From Crenobacter caeni (GTDB lineage Bacteria; Pseudomonadota; Gammaproteobacteria; Burkholderiales; Chromobacteriaceae): a stretch of DNA of 64,000 bases. The notes beneath the pieces were generated by a model. It ran no database searches. It was not told where the DNA came from and saw nothing but the letters and a program-made list of their open reading frames with translations. The stretch spans positions 124,001-188,000 of the forward strand of contig NZ_JAAGAA010000004.1 of the NCBI RefSeq assembly GCF_010435965.1, given 5' to 3'. Position numbers and translations under genes: made by a program. Positions 1 to 8,438 of this stretch are shown here, in pieces (the first letter of the stretch is position 1; each line of letters starts with the position of its first letter).

Positions 1-727
1 CGCCTTCGAGCACGGCGGCGATCAGCTTGAGTTCGGCGTCGCTAAAACGGCGCGACAGCAGCAGCTGCTCACGGCGGATGATCTCGGCGTAGCGCTCGAG
101 CATCTCGTGGGTGCGCGCGTCACCGACAGCCGGTGCTTCGACGCTGGTCGTGGCGGCCTGGGGCGTCTGCGCGCGCAGGGCCGGGTCGAACCACGCCTCG
201 ATGTCGGGGGCGAGCGCCGGCAGGTCGTGCTGCCAGGCTTCGTACAGCGCGTCGCGAAAGCGCGAGTTGTCGGTGAACGAGAGTTCGTCGAACGACATCG
301 CCGGCATCAGGCCTTCATCCAGGCGGCGGTTGCCGATCCAGATGTTGCCCTGCTTGTCTTTTGTTACTGGCGCGCGCCAGAGGCCGTGCTCGCCGGTGGC
401 CAGGTTGTCGACCGCTAGCTCGAGCCTGGGCGCCGGGCAGTCGGCCTCGTCGCTGTCGTCCGCCTCGGGGACGAAATGCAGGGCCAGGTCGAACAGTTCC
501 TGCTTGCGGATATGCAAGAGTTGCAGTCCGTCGTGGTAGCCGGCCAGCGTGAAGCGGCCGTCTTCCTCGTAGACCGCGACGTCGTGCGGCCCCTTGGCCG
601 GGTGGATCAGGCGGGCACCCAGCTCGTCGGCCAGCGCGTTCAGTTCGCCTTCGGCGGCGTCAGTCTTGGCGGTGTAGCCGGTGCGGTAGCCGGCGTGCTG
701 GTGCCACAGTGCGTTCCAGTCGTACAT
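1..727 (-). CDS. Hypothetical protein, 3' part cut by window edge
   Basis: An open minus-strand frame runs from the ATG at 727 to the window edge with no stop, so at least 242 codons are present and the C-terminus is missing. The start is supported by a GGAGG ribosome binding site six bases upstream and by a TATAAT-like hexamer at 771-776 read on the minus strand. The protein begins MYDWNALWHQHAGYR. It is rich in acidic residues and Leu, with no signal peptide or membrane segment, and a helical stretch near the visible end (EIIRREQLLLSRRFSDAELK). I do not recognise the family. It is divergent from typA. Confidence 0.75.
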   Translation of the reverse strand, partial: MYDWNALWHQHAGYRTGYTAKTDAAEGELNALADELGARLIHPAKGPHDVAVYEEDGRFTLAGYHDGLQLLHIRKQELFDLALHFVPEADDSDEADCPAPRLELAVDNLATGEHGLWRAPVTKDKQGNIWIGNRRLDEGLMPAMSFDELSFTDNSRFRDALYEAWQHDLPALAPDIEAWFDPALRAQTPQAATTSVEAPAVGDARTHEMLERYAEIIRREQLLLSRRFSDAELKLIAAVLEG

Positions 728-818
728 GTATCCTCCGTCATTTTTTGCCGTTAAACCGGCATTCGCCGGCATTATAAGCGAGGTATCTGCCTGAGCCGGC
801 GGCAAATTTTTTTTGGTG

Positions 819-848
819 ATGGGTCAGTCGTGATACTATCTGACCCAT
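819..848 (+). promoter_or_regulatory. Inverted repeat spanning the probable typA -10 region
   Basis: A perfect 9-bp inverted repeat, ATGGGTCAG at 819-827 and CTGACCCAT at 840-848, has a 12-base spacer that contains the possible -10 hexamer TACTAT (834-839). It is followed by a run of T. It could be an operator over the typA promoter, or a stem-loop with a T-tract acting as a terminator or attenuator. The -35 (TTTTGG) is weak. Confidence 0.35.
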
Positions 849-883
849 TTTTCGCTCCAGCTCCCCTTGAGTACGCAGAGACA

Positions 884-2692
884 ATGAACCGACAGATCCG
901 CAATATCGCCATCATCGCGCACGTTGACCACGGCAAGACCACCCTGGTCGACCAGTTGCTGCGCCAGTCCGGCACCTTCCGTGATAACCAGCAGGTCGCC
1001 GAGCGCGTCATGGACAGCAACGACCTCGAAAAGGAACGTGGCATCACCATTCTGGCCAAGAACACGGCCATCGAATACCAGGGTATCCACATCAACATCG
1101 TCGACACTCCCGGACACGCCGACTTCGGCGGTGAGGTCGAGCGCGTGCTGGGCATGGTCGACGGCGTCGTCCTGCTGGTCGACGCGGTCGAAGGCCCGAT
1201 GCCGCAGACCCGTTTCGTGACCAAGAAGGCCCTGGCGCTGGGCCTCAAGCCCATCGTCGCGATCAACAAGATCGACCGTCCGGGCGCGCGTCCGGACTGG
1301 GTGGTCGACCAGACCTTCGACCTGTTCGACAAGCTCGGCGCGACCGACGAGCAGCTCGACTTCCCGATCATCTACGCGTCCGGCCTGAACGGCTTCGCCA
1401 AGCTCGAGCTGGAAGACGAGTCGGAAGACATGCGTCCGATGTTCGACATGATCCTCGAGAAGGTGCCGGCACCGGAAGGCGACGTCGACGCGCCGCTGCA
1501 GCTGCAGATCTCCGCGCTCGACTACTCGACCTATACCGGCCGCCTGGGCCTGGGCCGCATCCTGAACGGCCGCATCAAGCCCGGTCAGGTCGTCGCCGTG
1601 ATGAACCATGAAGAACAGGTCGCGCAGGGCCGCATCAACCAGGTGCTGGGCTTCAAGGGTCTCGAGCGCGTGGCCGTCGAAGAAGCCGCCGCCGGCGATA
1701 TCGTGGTGATCTCGGGCCTGGAAGACATCGGCATCGGTGTGACCGTGTGCGACCGTGACCAGCCGATCGGCCTGCCGGTGCTGTCGGTCGACGAGCCGAC
1801 GCTGACCATGGACTTCATGGTCAACACTTCGCCGCTCGCCGGTACCGAAGGCAAGTTCGTGACCAGCCGCCAGATCCGCGACCGCCTGACCAAGGAACTC
1901 TTGACCAACGTCGCGCTGCGGGTCGAGGACACCGAAGACGCGGACATCTTCCGCGTGTCCGGCCGTGGCGAGCTGCACCTGACCATCCTCTTGGAAAACA
2001 TGCGCCGCGAAGGCTTCGAGATGGCCGTCGGCAAGCCGCGCGTGGTGTTCAAGGACATCAACGGCGAGAAGTGCGAGCCGTACGAGAACCTGACCGTCGA
2101 CGTGGAAGACAGCTGCCAGGGCGCGGTGATGGAAGAGCTCGGCCGCCGCCGCGGCGAGCTGACCAATATGGAATCCGACGGCCAGGGCCGTACCCGCCTC
2201 GAGTACCATATCCCGGCGCGCGGCCTGATCGGCTTCCAGGGCGATTTCATGACCATGACCCGCGGCACCGGCCTGATGAGCCACGTGTTCGACGACTACG
2301 CGCCGGTGAAAGCCGACATGCCGGGCCGTCACAACGGCGTGCTGATCTCGCAGGAAAACGGCGAAGCGGTTGCCTACGCCTTGTGGAACCTGGAAGACCG
2401 CGGCCGCATGTTCGTGTCGCCGGGCGACAAGATCTACGAAGGCATGATCATCGGCATCCACAGCCGCGACAACGACCTGGTGGTCAACCCGCTCAAGGGC
2501 AAGAAGCTGACCAACGTTCGTGCTTCCGGTACCGACGAAGCGGTGCGCCTGACCACGCCGATCAAGATGACGCTGGAATCGGCGGTCGAGTTCATCGACG
2601 ACGACGAAATCGTCGAGATCACCCCGCAGTCGATCCGCATGCGCAAGCGCTTCCTGCAGGAGCACGAGCGCCGCAAGCAAAAGAACGCGTAA
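884..2692 (+). CDS. typA: Ribosome-associated GTPase TypA/BipA
   Basis: TypA is a translational GTPase of the EF-G/LepA superfamily that binds the 70S ribosome and helps ribosome assembly and stress adaptation. The 602-residue product matches the usual length of about 607. The G1 loop AHVDHGKTT lies at residues 12-20, the [13 protein letters not shown]3 motif follows near 70-80, and the NKID specificity motif is near 127. EF-G-like domains II, III and V and the TypA C-terminal domain follow. An in-frame upstream start (830) would add 18 non-conserved residues, so the ATG at 884 is preferred. The gene stands alone, divergent from the unknown gene to its left and closed by a strong terminator. 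Confidence 0.97.
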   Translation: MNRQIRNIAIIAHVDHGKTTLVDQLLRQSGTFRDNQQVAERVMDSNDLEKERGITILAKNTAIEYQGIHINIVDTPGHADFGGEVERVLGMVDGVVLLVDAVEGPMPQTRFVTKKALALGLKPIVAINKIDRPGARPDWVVDQTFDLFDKLGATDEQLDFPIIYASGLNGFAKLELEDESEDMRPMFDMILEKVPAPEGDVDAPLQLQISALDYSTYTGRLGLGRILNGRIKPGQVVAVMNHEEQVAQGRINQVLGFKGLERVAVEEAAAGDIVVISGLEDIGIGVTVCDRDQPIGLPVLSVDEPTLTMDFMVNTSPLAGTEGKFVTSRQIRDRLTKELLTNVALRVEDTEDADIFRVSGRGELHLTILLENMRREGFEMAVGKPRVVFKDINGEKCEPYENLTVDVEDSCQGAVMEELGRRRGELTNMESDGQGRTRLEYHIPARGLIGFQGDFMTMTRGTGLMSHVFDDYAPVKADMPGRHNGVLISQENGEAVAYALWNLEDRGRMFVSPGDKIYEGMIIGIHSRDNDLVVNPLKGKKLTNVRASGTDEAVRLTTPIKMTLESAVEFIDDDEIVEITPQSIRMRKRFLQEHERRKQKNA

Positions 2693-2707
2693 CGCGATTC
2701 TGTCAGC

Positions 2708-2738
2708 AAAAAACCCCGGGCTTTGTCCGGGGTTTTTT
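2708..2738. terminator. Bidirectional Rho-independent terminator after typA
   Basis: The stem CCCCGG (2714-2719) pairs with CCGGGG (2727-2732) and is flanked by six A and six T. It serves typA on the plus strand and the convergent gene ending at 2754 on the minus strand. Confidence 0.9.
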
Positions 2739-2753
2739 GTCGCCTGCGGCGGG

Positions 2754-3338
2754 CTACTTGGCCGGCTGCGGGGTTACCGAGATGCCCAGGGCGTCGATAT
2801 AGGTGCCCTTGATCTGGTCGCCCACCTGGATTTGCTTCAGCTGCTCCGGGTTGTCGATTTTCAGCTTCAATTTGCGCGAGACGCCCTTCAGTTCGATGGA
2901 GTGCGTCTTGGCGTCGACCTTGATGACGTCGGCCAGCACGGTCGTGGACCTGGCGAGCGCGCCAGCCGGTGCACTGCCGTCTTCGGCCCGGGCAGCTTCC
3001 ACGCTATCGACGCGGGTGCGCACGCCCGCGCCGCCCTTTTTCAGCTCCAGGGACAGCGATTCGAGCAGCCTGACTTCGACGCGGTCGCCAACCTTGATCT
3101 GCGCGAAATTGCGTACCTCGGGCCCTGCGACGACCTGCCGTGCCTGGCCGTTGTCACCTTGCAGGGTCAGCGTGCGGGTGGCAGGGTCGATCGCGGTGAC
3201 GGTTGCTGCAAGTCTGACTGCATCGGCGAGCATCGCCTTGCCCGGTAACGCGATAAACGCGGTGCCGGCTTCTGCGGCCAAGGCGCCGCCGCTTATCAGG
3301 GACAGCAGCAATACGCTGAGAGTCTTGTTCAGGGGCAT
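2754..3338 (-). CDS. Exported protein with two tandem similar beta-rich domains
   Basis: This 194-residue protein has a Sec signal peptide (MPLNKTLSVLLLSLISGGALA, probable cleavage near residue 22), so it should act in the periplasm. The mature part contains two related segments, about residues 43-99 and 135-188. Each has the pattern of a short D-x-x-T strand (TAIDPATRTLTL and IKVDAKTHSIEL) followed by a VGD turn (VGDRVEV and VGDQIKG). That looks like an internal duplication of a small beta-barrel, possibly OB-like. No catalytic motif is visible and I cannot assign a function. An AGAGGAAG ribosome site precedes the ATG, and a plausible promoter lies at 3422-3450. Confidence 0.8.
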   Translation of the reverse strand: MPLNKTLSVLLLSLISGGALAAEAGTAFIALPGKAMLADAVRLAATVTAIDPATRTLTLQGDNGQARQVVAGPEVRNFAQIKVGDRVEVRLLESLSLELKKGGAGVRTRVDSVEAARAEDGSAPAGALARSTTVLADVIKVDAKTHSIELKGVSRKLKLKIDNPEQLKQIQVGDQIKGTYIDALGISVTPQPAK

Positions 3339-3421
3339 GGGGCTTCCTCTTGCTGTGGCTGGGATCGGTCACACGCCGGCCCGGGGCGGCTGATTGCCCA
3401 AGGACAGCGTGGTATCCGTTA

Positions 3422-3450
3422 TTTGTATGCCATGAGTCGGCTTTATTCAA
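3422..3450 (-). promoter_or_regulatory. Probable sigma-70 promoter for the duplicated-domain periplasmic gene
   Basis: On the minus strand TTGAAT (3445-3450) and TACAAA (3422-3427) are separated by 17 bases, about 85 bases upstream of the start at 3338. Confidence 0.45.
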
Positions 3451-3517
3451 ATTGCCGGTTGGCTGAGGTTCGCCTGCTGGACGGCAGTGCCCTTGCGGTG
3501 AGTTGCAGGCCTTGGGT

Positions 3518-6091
3518 TTAAATCTGCAGTGCGTCGATCAGCTCGCCTTCGAGCGCGAGCAGGGTCTTGTCATCGTCGGCGCCGTCTGCACGCAGCAGGA
3601 ATGCGTCCTCGACGCGACTGCCCAGGGTCATGATCTTGGCCGAATGCACGCTGAAGCGGTACGCCGAGAGCAGGGCGGTGACGCGGGCGAGTAGCCCCGG
3701 GCGGTCGCCGGCGACGATGGAGAGCACGTAGCGGCGTGGCGAATCGTCCGGCTGCAGCGAGACTTGTGGCTGTATCGGGAAGTGCCTGAGGTGGCGGTCG
3801 AGGCGGCCGCCACGGGGCGGCGGCAAGGCGTCGCCGCGCGTCAGTGCCGCGGCGAGTTCGAACTCGATGAAGTTGATCATGTCGCGGTAGTCGTCTTCGT
3901 GGTGTTCGGGGATGAACACGTGGAAGGTGTCGAGCGCGTAGCCTTGCGTGGTGGTGTGTACGCGCGCGTCGGCGATGCTGTAGTGGGTGCGCCCGAAGAA
4001 CGCGCAGATACGCGCGAAGAGCTCCGGCGCGTCGTGCGTGTAGACCAGCACCTCGATGCCGTCGCGGGTGGCGGCGAGCCGTGCGCGCACCACGGGCTCC
4101 GGGCTGTCGACGCAGCGGTTGAGCACGCGCGCGTGCCAGGCGATGGTCGACGCCTCGTGGCGCAGGAAGTAGACGGTGTCGAGCGTCTGCCACAGCCTCG
4201 TCTCGACCCCGTCCGGGATCGCGCGCAGGCGCAGCTCGGTACGGGCCTGCGCCTTGCGCTCGTCGACGACCGACTCGCGGTCGACCTGGCCGCCGTGCTC
4301 GAGTACGCGAAGGGTCGCGTGATAGAGGTCCTCGAGCAGTTTGGCCTTCCAGCTGTTCCACACCTTGGGGCTGGTGCCGCGGATGTCGGCGACGGTCAAC
4401 AGGTAAAGCGCGGTCAGCCGGCGCGGGGTGGCAGCAATTTCGGCGAAGGCGATGACGGTGGCCGGGTCGTAGATGTCCTGTTTTTGCGCGACCGACGACA
4501 TGGTCAGGTGTTCGCGCACCAGCCAGACCACCAGTTCGCGGTCCTCGAACGGCAGGCCGTGCGTCTGGCAGAATTCGGCGGCGTCGACCGTCCCCAGCAG
4601 CGAGTGGTCGCCGCCGCGGCCCTTGGCGATGTCGTGGAACAGCGCGGCGATATACAGGGTTTCGGGGCGCTCGAAGTCGCCGATCAGCCGGCTCAACAGC
4701 GGGTATTCATGGTTGAACGCAGGTACGGCGAGGCGCCTGAGGTTGCGCACCACCATCAGGATGTGCATGTCCACCGTGTACGCGTGGAAGAGGTCGTGCT
4801 GCATGCGCCCGATGATGCGACCGAACGCCGGCAGGTACTTGCCCAGCACGCCGTACAGGTTCATCCGCCTGAGCGTGTGGGTGAGCCCGCTTTCGCGAAA
4901 GAGCTGCACGAAGCGCTCGCGGTTGCGTAGCTGGCGCCGGAAGCGCTCGTTGATGTGCCGGCGCGCCCGCCACAGCGCGCGCAGCGTGCGCGGCGCCATG
5001 CCGGTGAGTTCAGGGTGGCGCTGCAGGTGCAGGAAGGCGTCGAGGATGGCGCCCGGGTCCTGTTCGAACACGTCGGGCGTCTTGATGCCCAACAGGTCGT
5101 TGACCGTGTAGAAGCGATCGTCCAGCTCGCGCACCACGCGCGGCAGCGGGCAGAAGATCAGCGCGCGCAGATTCGGCAGCAGCACGCCGGAGAGCTGGCT
5201 GACCGTGCGCGAGGCCTTGTAGTAAGCCTGCATCATCTCTTCGCTGGCGCGCCGTGCGCTGGCGTCGGCGTAGCCGATCGCCTGCGCGGTCTGTTGTTGC
5301 AAGTCGAAAATCAGGCGGTCTTCGCGGCGCCTCGCCTGCAGGTGCAGCTCGATGCGCAGCCGCTCGAGCTCGCGTTCGCTGACGCGCAGCATGCGCGCCT
5401 CGCTCGGTGTGATCACGTCGCGCTCGACCAGCATCTGCCAGCTGCTGCCCAGGCCGATCGCGCGGGCGAGCCACAGGATGGTGTGCAGATCGCGCAGGCC
5501 GCCCGGGCTCTCCTTGATATTGGGCTCGAGATTGCTGGTGCCTGCCAGGCTCTTGTTGTGGCGCTGCTGCTGCTCGAGCAGCTTGCCCTCCAGAAAACGC
5601 AAGGGTTCGCGGCTTTTCTCGAGCGCGGCGATCAGCGCGCCGTGCAGCCTGGGGTCGCCGGCGAGCAGGCGGTTTTCCAGCAGGGTGGTCTCGACGGTGA
5701 TGTCGGCGCGCGCCTCGGTCAGGCATTCGCCGTGCGTGCGCACGCTGTGGCCGACTTCAAGGCCGATGTCCCACAGGATGCCGACAAAGCGGGTGAGCGT
5801 CTCGTCAAGCGCGTCGTCGTGGTGGTCCGGCAGCAGGATCAGCAGGTCGATGTCGGACGCGGGAAACAACTGGCCGCGACCGTAGCCGCCGACGGCGACG
5901 AGCGAGGCCCGCGCGCCCAGCTCGAGCGCGTGCCAGATGCCGGTGAGCAGGGTGTCGATCAGCGCGGCGTGGCGGCTCAGGTAGTCGCGCGGCTCGCTAT
6001 GTTGCCGGTAGCGCTCGGCGAGCGCCTGACGGCCCTGCTGCAGTTGTTGACGCCATGACTGGCACTGGGCAAAGCCGTCGCAGGCGCTCAT
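3518..6091 (-). CDS. glnD: Bifunctional PII uridylyltransferase / uridylyl-removing enzyme
   Basis: GlnD senses glutamine and adds or removes UMP on PII proteins, setting nitrogen assimilation through GlnE and NtrB. The 857-residue protein shows the nucleotidyltransferase signature GGYGRGQLFPASDIDLLI at residues 68-85, with the paired aspartates of DID. An HD-type hydrolase motif FHDIAKGRGGDHS sits near residue 485. Two C-terminal ACT domains occupy roughly residues 690-770 and 790-857, the last starting YVLSIVAGDRPGLLARV. The start has an AGGAG site. The lptG stop codon lies one base upstream of the ATG, so glnD is the third gene of an lptF-lptG-glnD operon. It should act together with glnE at 22.2-24.9 kb. 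Confidence 0.97.
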   Translation of the reverse strand: MSACDGFAQCQSWRQQLQQGRQALAERYRQHSEPRDYLSRHAALIDTLLTGIWHALELGARASLVAVGGYGRGQLFPASDIDLLILLPDHHDDALDETLTRFVGILWDIGLEVGHSVRTHGECLTEARADITVETTLLENRLLAGDPRLHGALIAALEKSREPLRFLEGKLLEQQQRHNKSLAGTSNLEPNIKESPGGLRDLHTILWLARAIGLGSSWQMLVERDVITPSEARMLRVSERELERLRIELHLQARRREDRLIFDLQQQTAQAIGYADASARRASEEMMQAYYKASRTVSQLSGVLLPNLRALIFCPLPRVVRELDDRFYTVNDLLGIKTPDVFEQDPGAILDAFLHLQRHPELTGMAPRTLRALWRARRHINERFRRQLRNRERFVQLFRESGLTHTLRRMNLYGVLGKYLPAFGRIIGRMQHDLFHAYTVDMHILMVVRNLRRLAVPAFNHEYPLLSRLIGDFERPETLYIAALFHDIAKGRGGDHSLLGTVDAAEFCQTHGLPFEDRELVVWLVREHLTMSSVAQKQDIYDPATVIAFAEIAATPRRLTALYLLTVADIRGTSPKVWNSWKAKLLEDLYHATLRVLEHGGQVDRESVVDERKAQARTELRLRAIPDGVETRLWQTLDTVYFLRHEASTIAWHARVLNRCVDSPEPVVRARLAATRDGIEVLVYTHDAPELFARICAFFGRTHYSIADARVHTTTQGYALDTFHVFIPEHHEDDYRDMINFIEFELAAALTRGDALPPPRGGRLDRHLRHFPIQPQVSLQPDDSPRRYVLSIVAGDRPGLLARVTALLSAYRFSVHSAKIMTLGSRVEDAFLLRADGADDDKTLLALEGELIDALQI

Positions 6092-6092
6092 G

Positions 6093-7166
6093 CTAGCGTT
6101 TCTCCTGGCGGGAAATGGCGAAGAGTCCGGCGATCAGGAAAACGAGTGAGGGGACGGTCGCCGACAGGATGGGGTTCCAGTCGTACAAGAGTCCCAGATG
6201 CCCGAACAGCCGGTTGCTGAAGTGGAAGGCGATACCGAGGCAAATGCCGGTAAAGAGCTTGATCCCCATCTCGCTGTGCCGGCTTTGTACCGGGGTGAAC
6301 GCCAGCGCGACCAGCGCCATCGAAATGCACGCGAGCGGGTAGAACAGCTTGCTCCACAGCGCGATCTCGTAGCGCTGCGTCTTCTGGTGGTTCGCCTTCA
6401 GGTGCTCGATGTAGGAAAACAGGTTGTACGCTGACATCTGCTCGGGGACGACCAGGAGCACCGACAGGATGTCCGGTTGCAGCACCGACTTCCATTCAAG
6501 CGTCGGGTAGTCCTTCACCAGGATGCGGTCGGGGGTGATCGTCGAGTCGCGCACGCCGGTGAGTTCCCACACGCCGTTGCCGACGTAGCGGCCGCTCTCG
6601 GCGTAGCGCTGGCGGGTCAGCGCGAAGGCTGCGTCGTAGGTGTAGATGCGGACCTTGCGCAGCGTGGTGTCCGGCAGCATCTCGTCGATATTGATGAAGT
6701 TGTTGTCGTCCTTCGCCCAGACGCCCGAGCTGAACTCACGTGTCACCAGCGACTGGGTGCGTTCGAGCTTGAAGCGCTCGGCGGTGCGCTCGGACCACGG
6801 CGCGCCGAATTCGCCGAGCAGGAGCGCGGCGGTCGCCGCGAACGCGCCGAACAGCAGTAGGGTGCGCGCAACCTGGCCGAGCGAGACGCCGGCGGTGCGG
6901 ATCGCCGCGTATTCGGAGGTGGTCGCAAGCTGGGTCATCGCGACCATGCAGCCGATCAGCACCGCTAGCGGCATCAGTTCGTACGCGTGGCCGGGCATCA
7001 AGAGGGCGACGTAGGCGAGCATCGCTGCCGCGTCGTAGTCGCCGCGGCCCACGCGCGGCAACTCCTTGATCACGTCGAAGAACGCGTAGAGGCCGACCAG
7101 CGCGATCAGCGTGAAGATGCTCGCCGCGACAAAGCGCGACAGCAGGTATTGGCGCAACTGCTTCAT
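6093..7166 (-). CDS. lptG: LPS export ABC transporter permease LptG
   Basis: LptG forms, with LptF and the LptB ATPase, the inner-membrane complex that extracts lipopolysaccharide and pushes it onto the LptC-LptA bridge. The 357-residue protein has the family layout. Three N-terminal membrane segments (starting LLSRFVAASIFTLIALVGLYA) are followed by a large periplasmic beta-jellyroll domain (about residues 110-260) and three C-terminal membrane segments. The loop between helices 2 and 3 has the EYAAIRTAGVS coupling motif. Its start overlaps the lptF stop by 4 bp. lptB, lptA and lptC are not in this window. Confidence 0.95.
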   Translation of the reverse strand: MKQLRQYLLSRFVAASIFTLIALVGLYAFFDVIKELPRVGRGDYDAAAMLAYVALLMPGHAYELMPLAVLIGCMVAMTQLATTSEYAAIRTAGVSLGQVARTLLLFGAFAATAALLLGEFGAPWSERTAERFKLERTQSLVTREFSSGVWAKDDNNFINIDEMLPDTTLRKVRIYTYDAAFALTRQRYAESGRYVGNGVWELTGVRDSTITPDRILVKDYPTLEWKSVLQPDILSVLLVVPEQMSAYNLFSYIEHLKANHQKTQRYEIALWSKLFYPLACISMALVALAFTPVQSRHSEMGIKLFTGICLGIAFHFSNRLFGHLGLLYDWNPILSATVPSLVFLIAGLFAISRQEKR

Positions 7167-8272
7167 CGCGTGCCTCCGGTCTTCTGCTTGCCAAGGCGGG
7201 CGCCGATAAAGCCCGTCGGGCGGCTGCGGTACCAGATCAGCGCGAGCGCGATCGCGAGCATGATGAAGTGCATGGGCAGGATGCCGAGCGCCGAGCCCAG
7301 CTTGTCGGCCTTGATCCAGTCACGGAACAGCCACAGGCCGTTCTGGTAGGCGAGATAAGCGCCCAGCGCGACGAGCAGGTTGTACGCGTGGCCGGCGCGA
7401 GGGTTGTAGTAGGCGAGTGGAATGGCCATGAGCGCGAGGATGAGCGAGGAGAGCGGCAGCGACAAGCGCCACGCGAGCTCGGCACGCGCCTTTGGGGAGT
7501 GCTCGGCCAAGAGGGCCGAGGTCGGCATCATGTCGACGTCCGCGATGCTCTCGATCAGCTTGGGCGGCGCGCCGATGCGCACCGTGTAGCGCTCGAATTT
7601 TCCGACCTCGAAGTCGCCGCGGCCGGCTTCGCCCAGATAGCGGTGACCGTTTTCGAGCACCAGTTCGCGCTCGCCCTTCTCGTTGGTGCGCACGAAGCCG
7701 CGTTCGGCGAAGATCGTCGACAGGCCGTTCTCTTCGACCGAGCGCACGAACAGGTTGCGTGCGGCGCCGGTGGCCGGGTCGAAACGCTCGATGAAATAGA
7801 TGCGACGACCGCCCTGCGCTTCCTTGAAGACGCCGGGTGCGATCGCGCTGATTTCCTCACGCTGCTTGAGTGTCTGCGCGTATTCGCTGCTGCGCGTTTG
7901 CGCCCATGGGCCGATCACGGTGGTGCCCAGTGCGATCAGCAGCGTGAAGGGCAGGGTGAAGCGCACGACCGGCCCGATCCACGCGGACAGCGGCTGGCCG
8001 GCGGCGAACCAGACCGCCATCTCGTGGTCGCGCCAGGCGCGGCCGAGCACGACCAGCACGCTGACGAATACGGTCAGGATCAGGACTACGGGAAAGAAAC
8101 CGAGCGACCAGAAGCCGACCAGCGCGGCGACCGCCTCGTTGGCGACGCGGCCTTGCGCGGCGCGGCCGAGCATGTTGATGGTCTGGGTAGTCAGGAGAAT
8201 CAGGAACAGCACGAGAAAGACCCCGATGCTGGTCGTCGTCAGCTCGCGCGTGAGGCTTTTTCGGAAAAGCAT
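7163..8272 (-). CDS. lptF: LPS export ABC transporter permease LptF
   Basis: LptF is the partner permease of LptG in the LptB2FG lipopolysaccharide extractor. The 369-residue sequence begins MLFRKSLTRELTTTSIGVF and shows six membrane segments around a periplasmic beta-jellyroll domain. The cytoplasmic loop DHEMAVWFAAGQPLSAW is the site expected to touch LptB. It is the first gene of a minus-strand operon with lptG and glnD. Its upstream region is shared with the divergent pepA, where a palindrome holds -35-like hexamers on both strands. Confidence 0.95.
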   Translation of the reverse strand: MLFRKSLTRELTTTSIGVFLVLFLILLTTQTINMLGRAAQGRVANEAVAALVGFWSLGFFPVVLILTVFVSVLVVLGRAWRDHEMAVWFAAGQPLSAWIGPVVRFTLPFTLLIALGTTVIGPWAQTRSSEYAQTLKQREEISAIAPGVFKEAQGGRRIYFIERFDPATGAARNLFVRSVEENGLSTIFAERGFVRTNEKGERELVLENGHRYLGEAGRGDFEVGKFERYTVRIGAPPKLIESIADVDMMPTSALLAEHSPKARAELAWRLSLPLSSLILALMAIPLAYYNPRAGHAYNLLVALGAYLAYQNGLWLFRDWIKADKLGSALGILPMHFIMLAIALALIWYRSRPTGFIGARLGKQKTGGTR

Positions 8273-8288
8273 GTGCTAAAGCGCCTGT

Positions 8289-8320
8289 TTTTGACAATTT
8301 GTCAAAAGCGTATGGATAAT
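8289..8320 (+). promoter_or_regulatory. pepA promoter with overlapping palindrome between lptF and pepA
   Basis: TTGACA (8291-8296) is followed after 18 bases by GATAAT (8315-8320), a good sigma-70 match reading toward pepA and predicting a 5' leader of about 110 bases. The -35 lies inside a perfect palindrome, TTTTGACA-ATT-TGTCAAAA (8289-8307), so the minus strand also carries TTGACA pointing toward lptF. The matching minus-strand -10 is poor. Confidence 0.55.
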
Positions 8321-8438
8321 GGGAAATACACTCGGTAACGGGTTTGTTCTGGCTTTTTTGCTCCGTCAGGAGCCCCGCCCGCCGGCGGCATCCCGCCGGT
8401 GCCCAGTTCTGGAAACGCCAAGCATCGGGAGCAATCTT

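Noticed and set aside
836-2680. Long minus-strand open frame (614 codons) opposite typA
   Set aside because: It lies fully inside typA on the other strand; high-GC codon bias keeps the antisense frame open. The protein is His/Asp-rich without any known domain.
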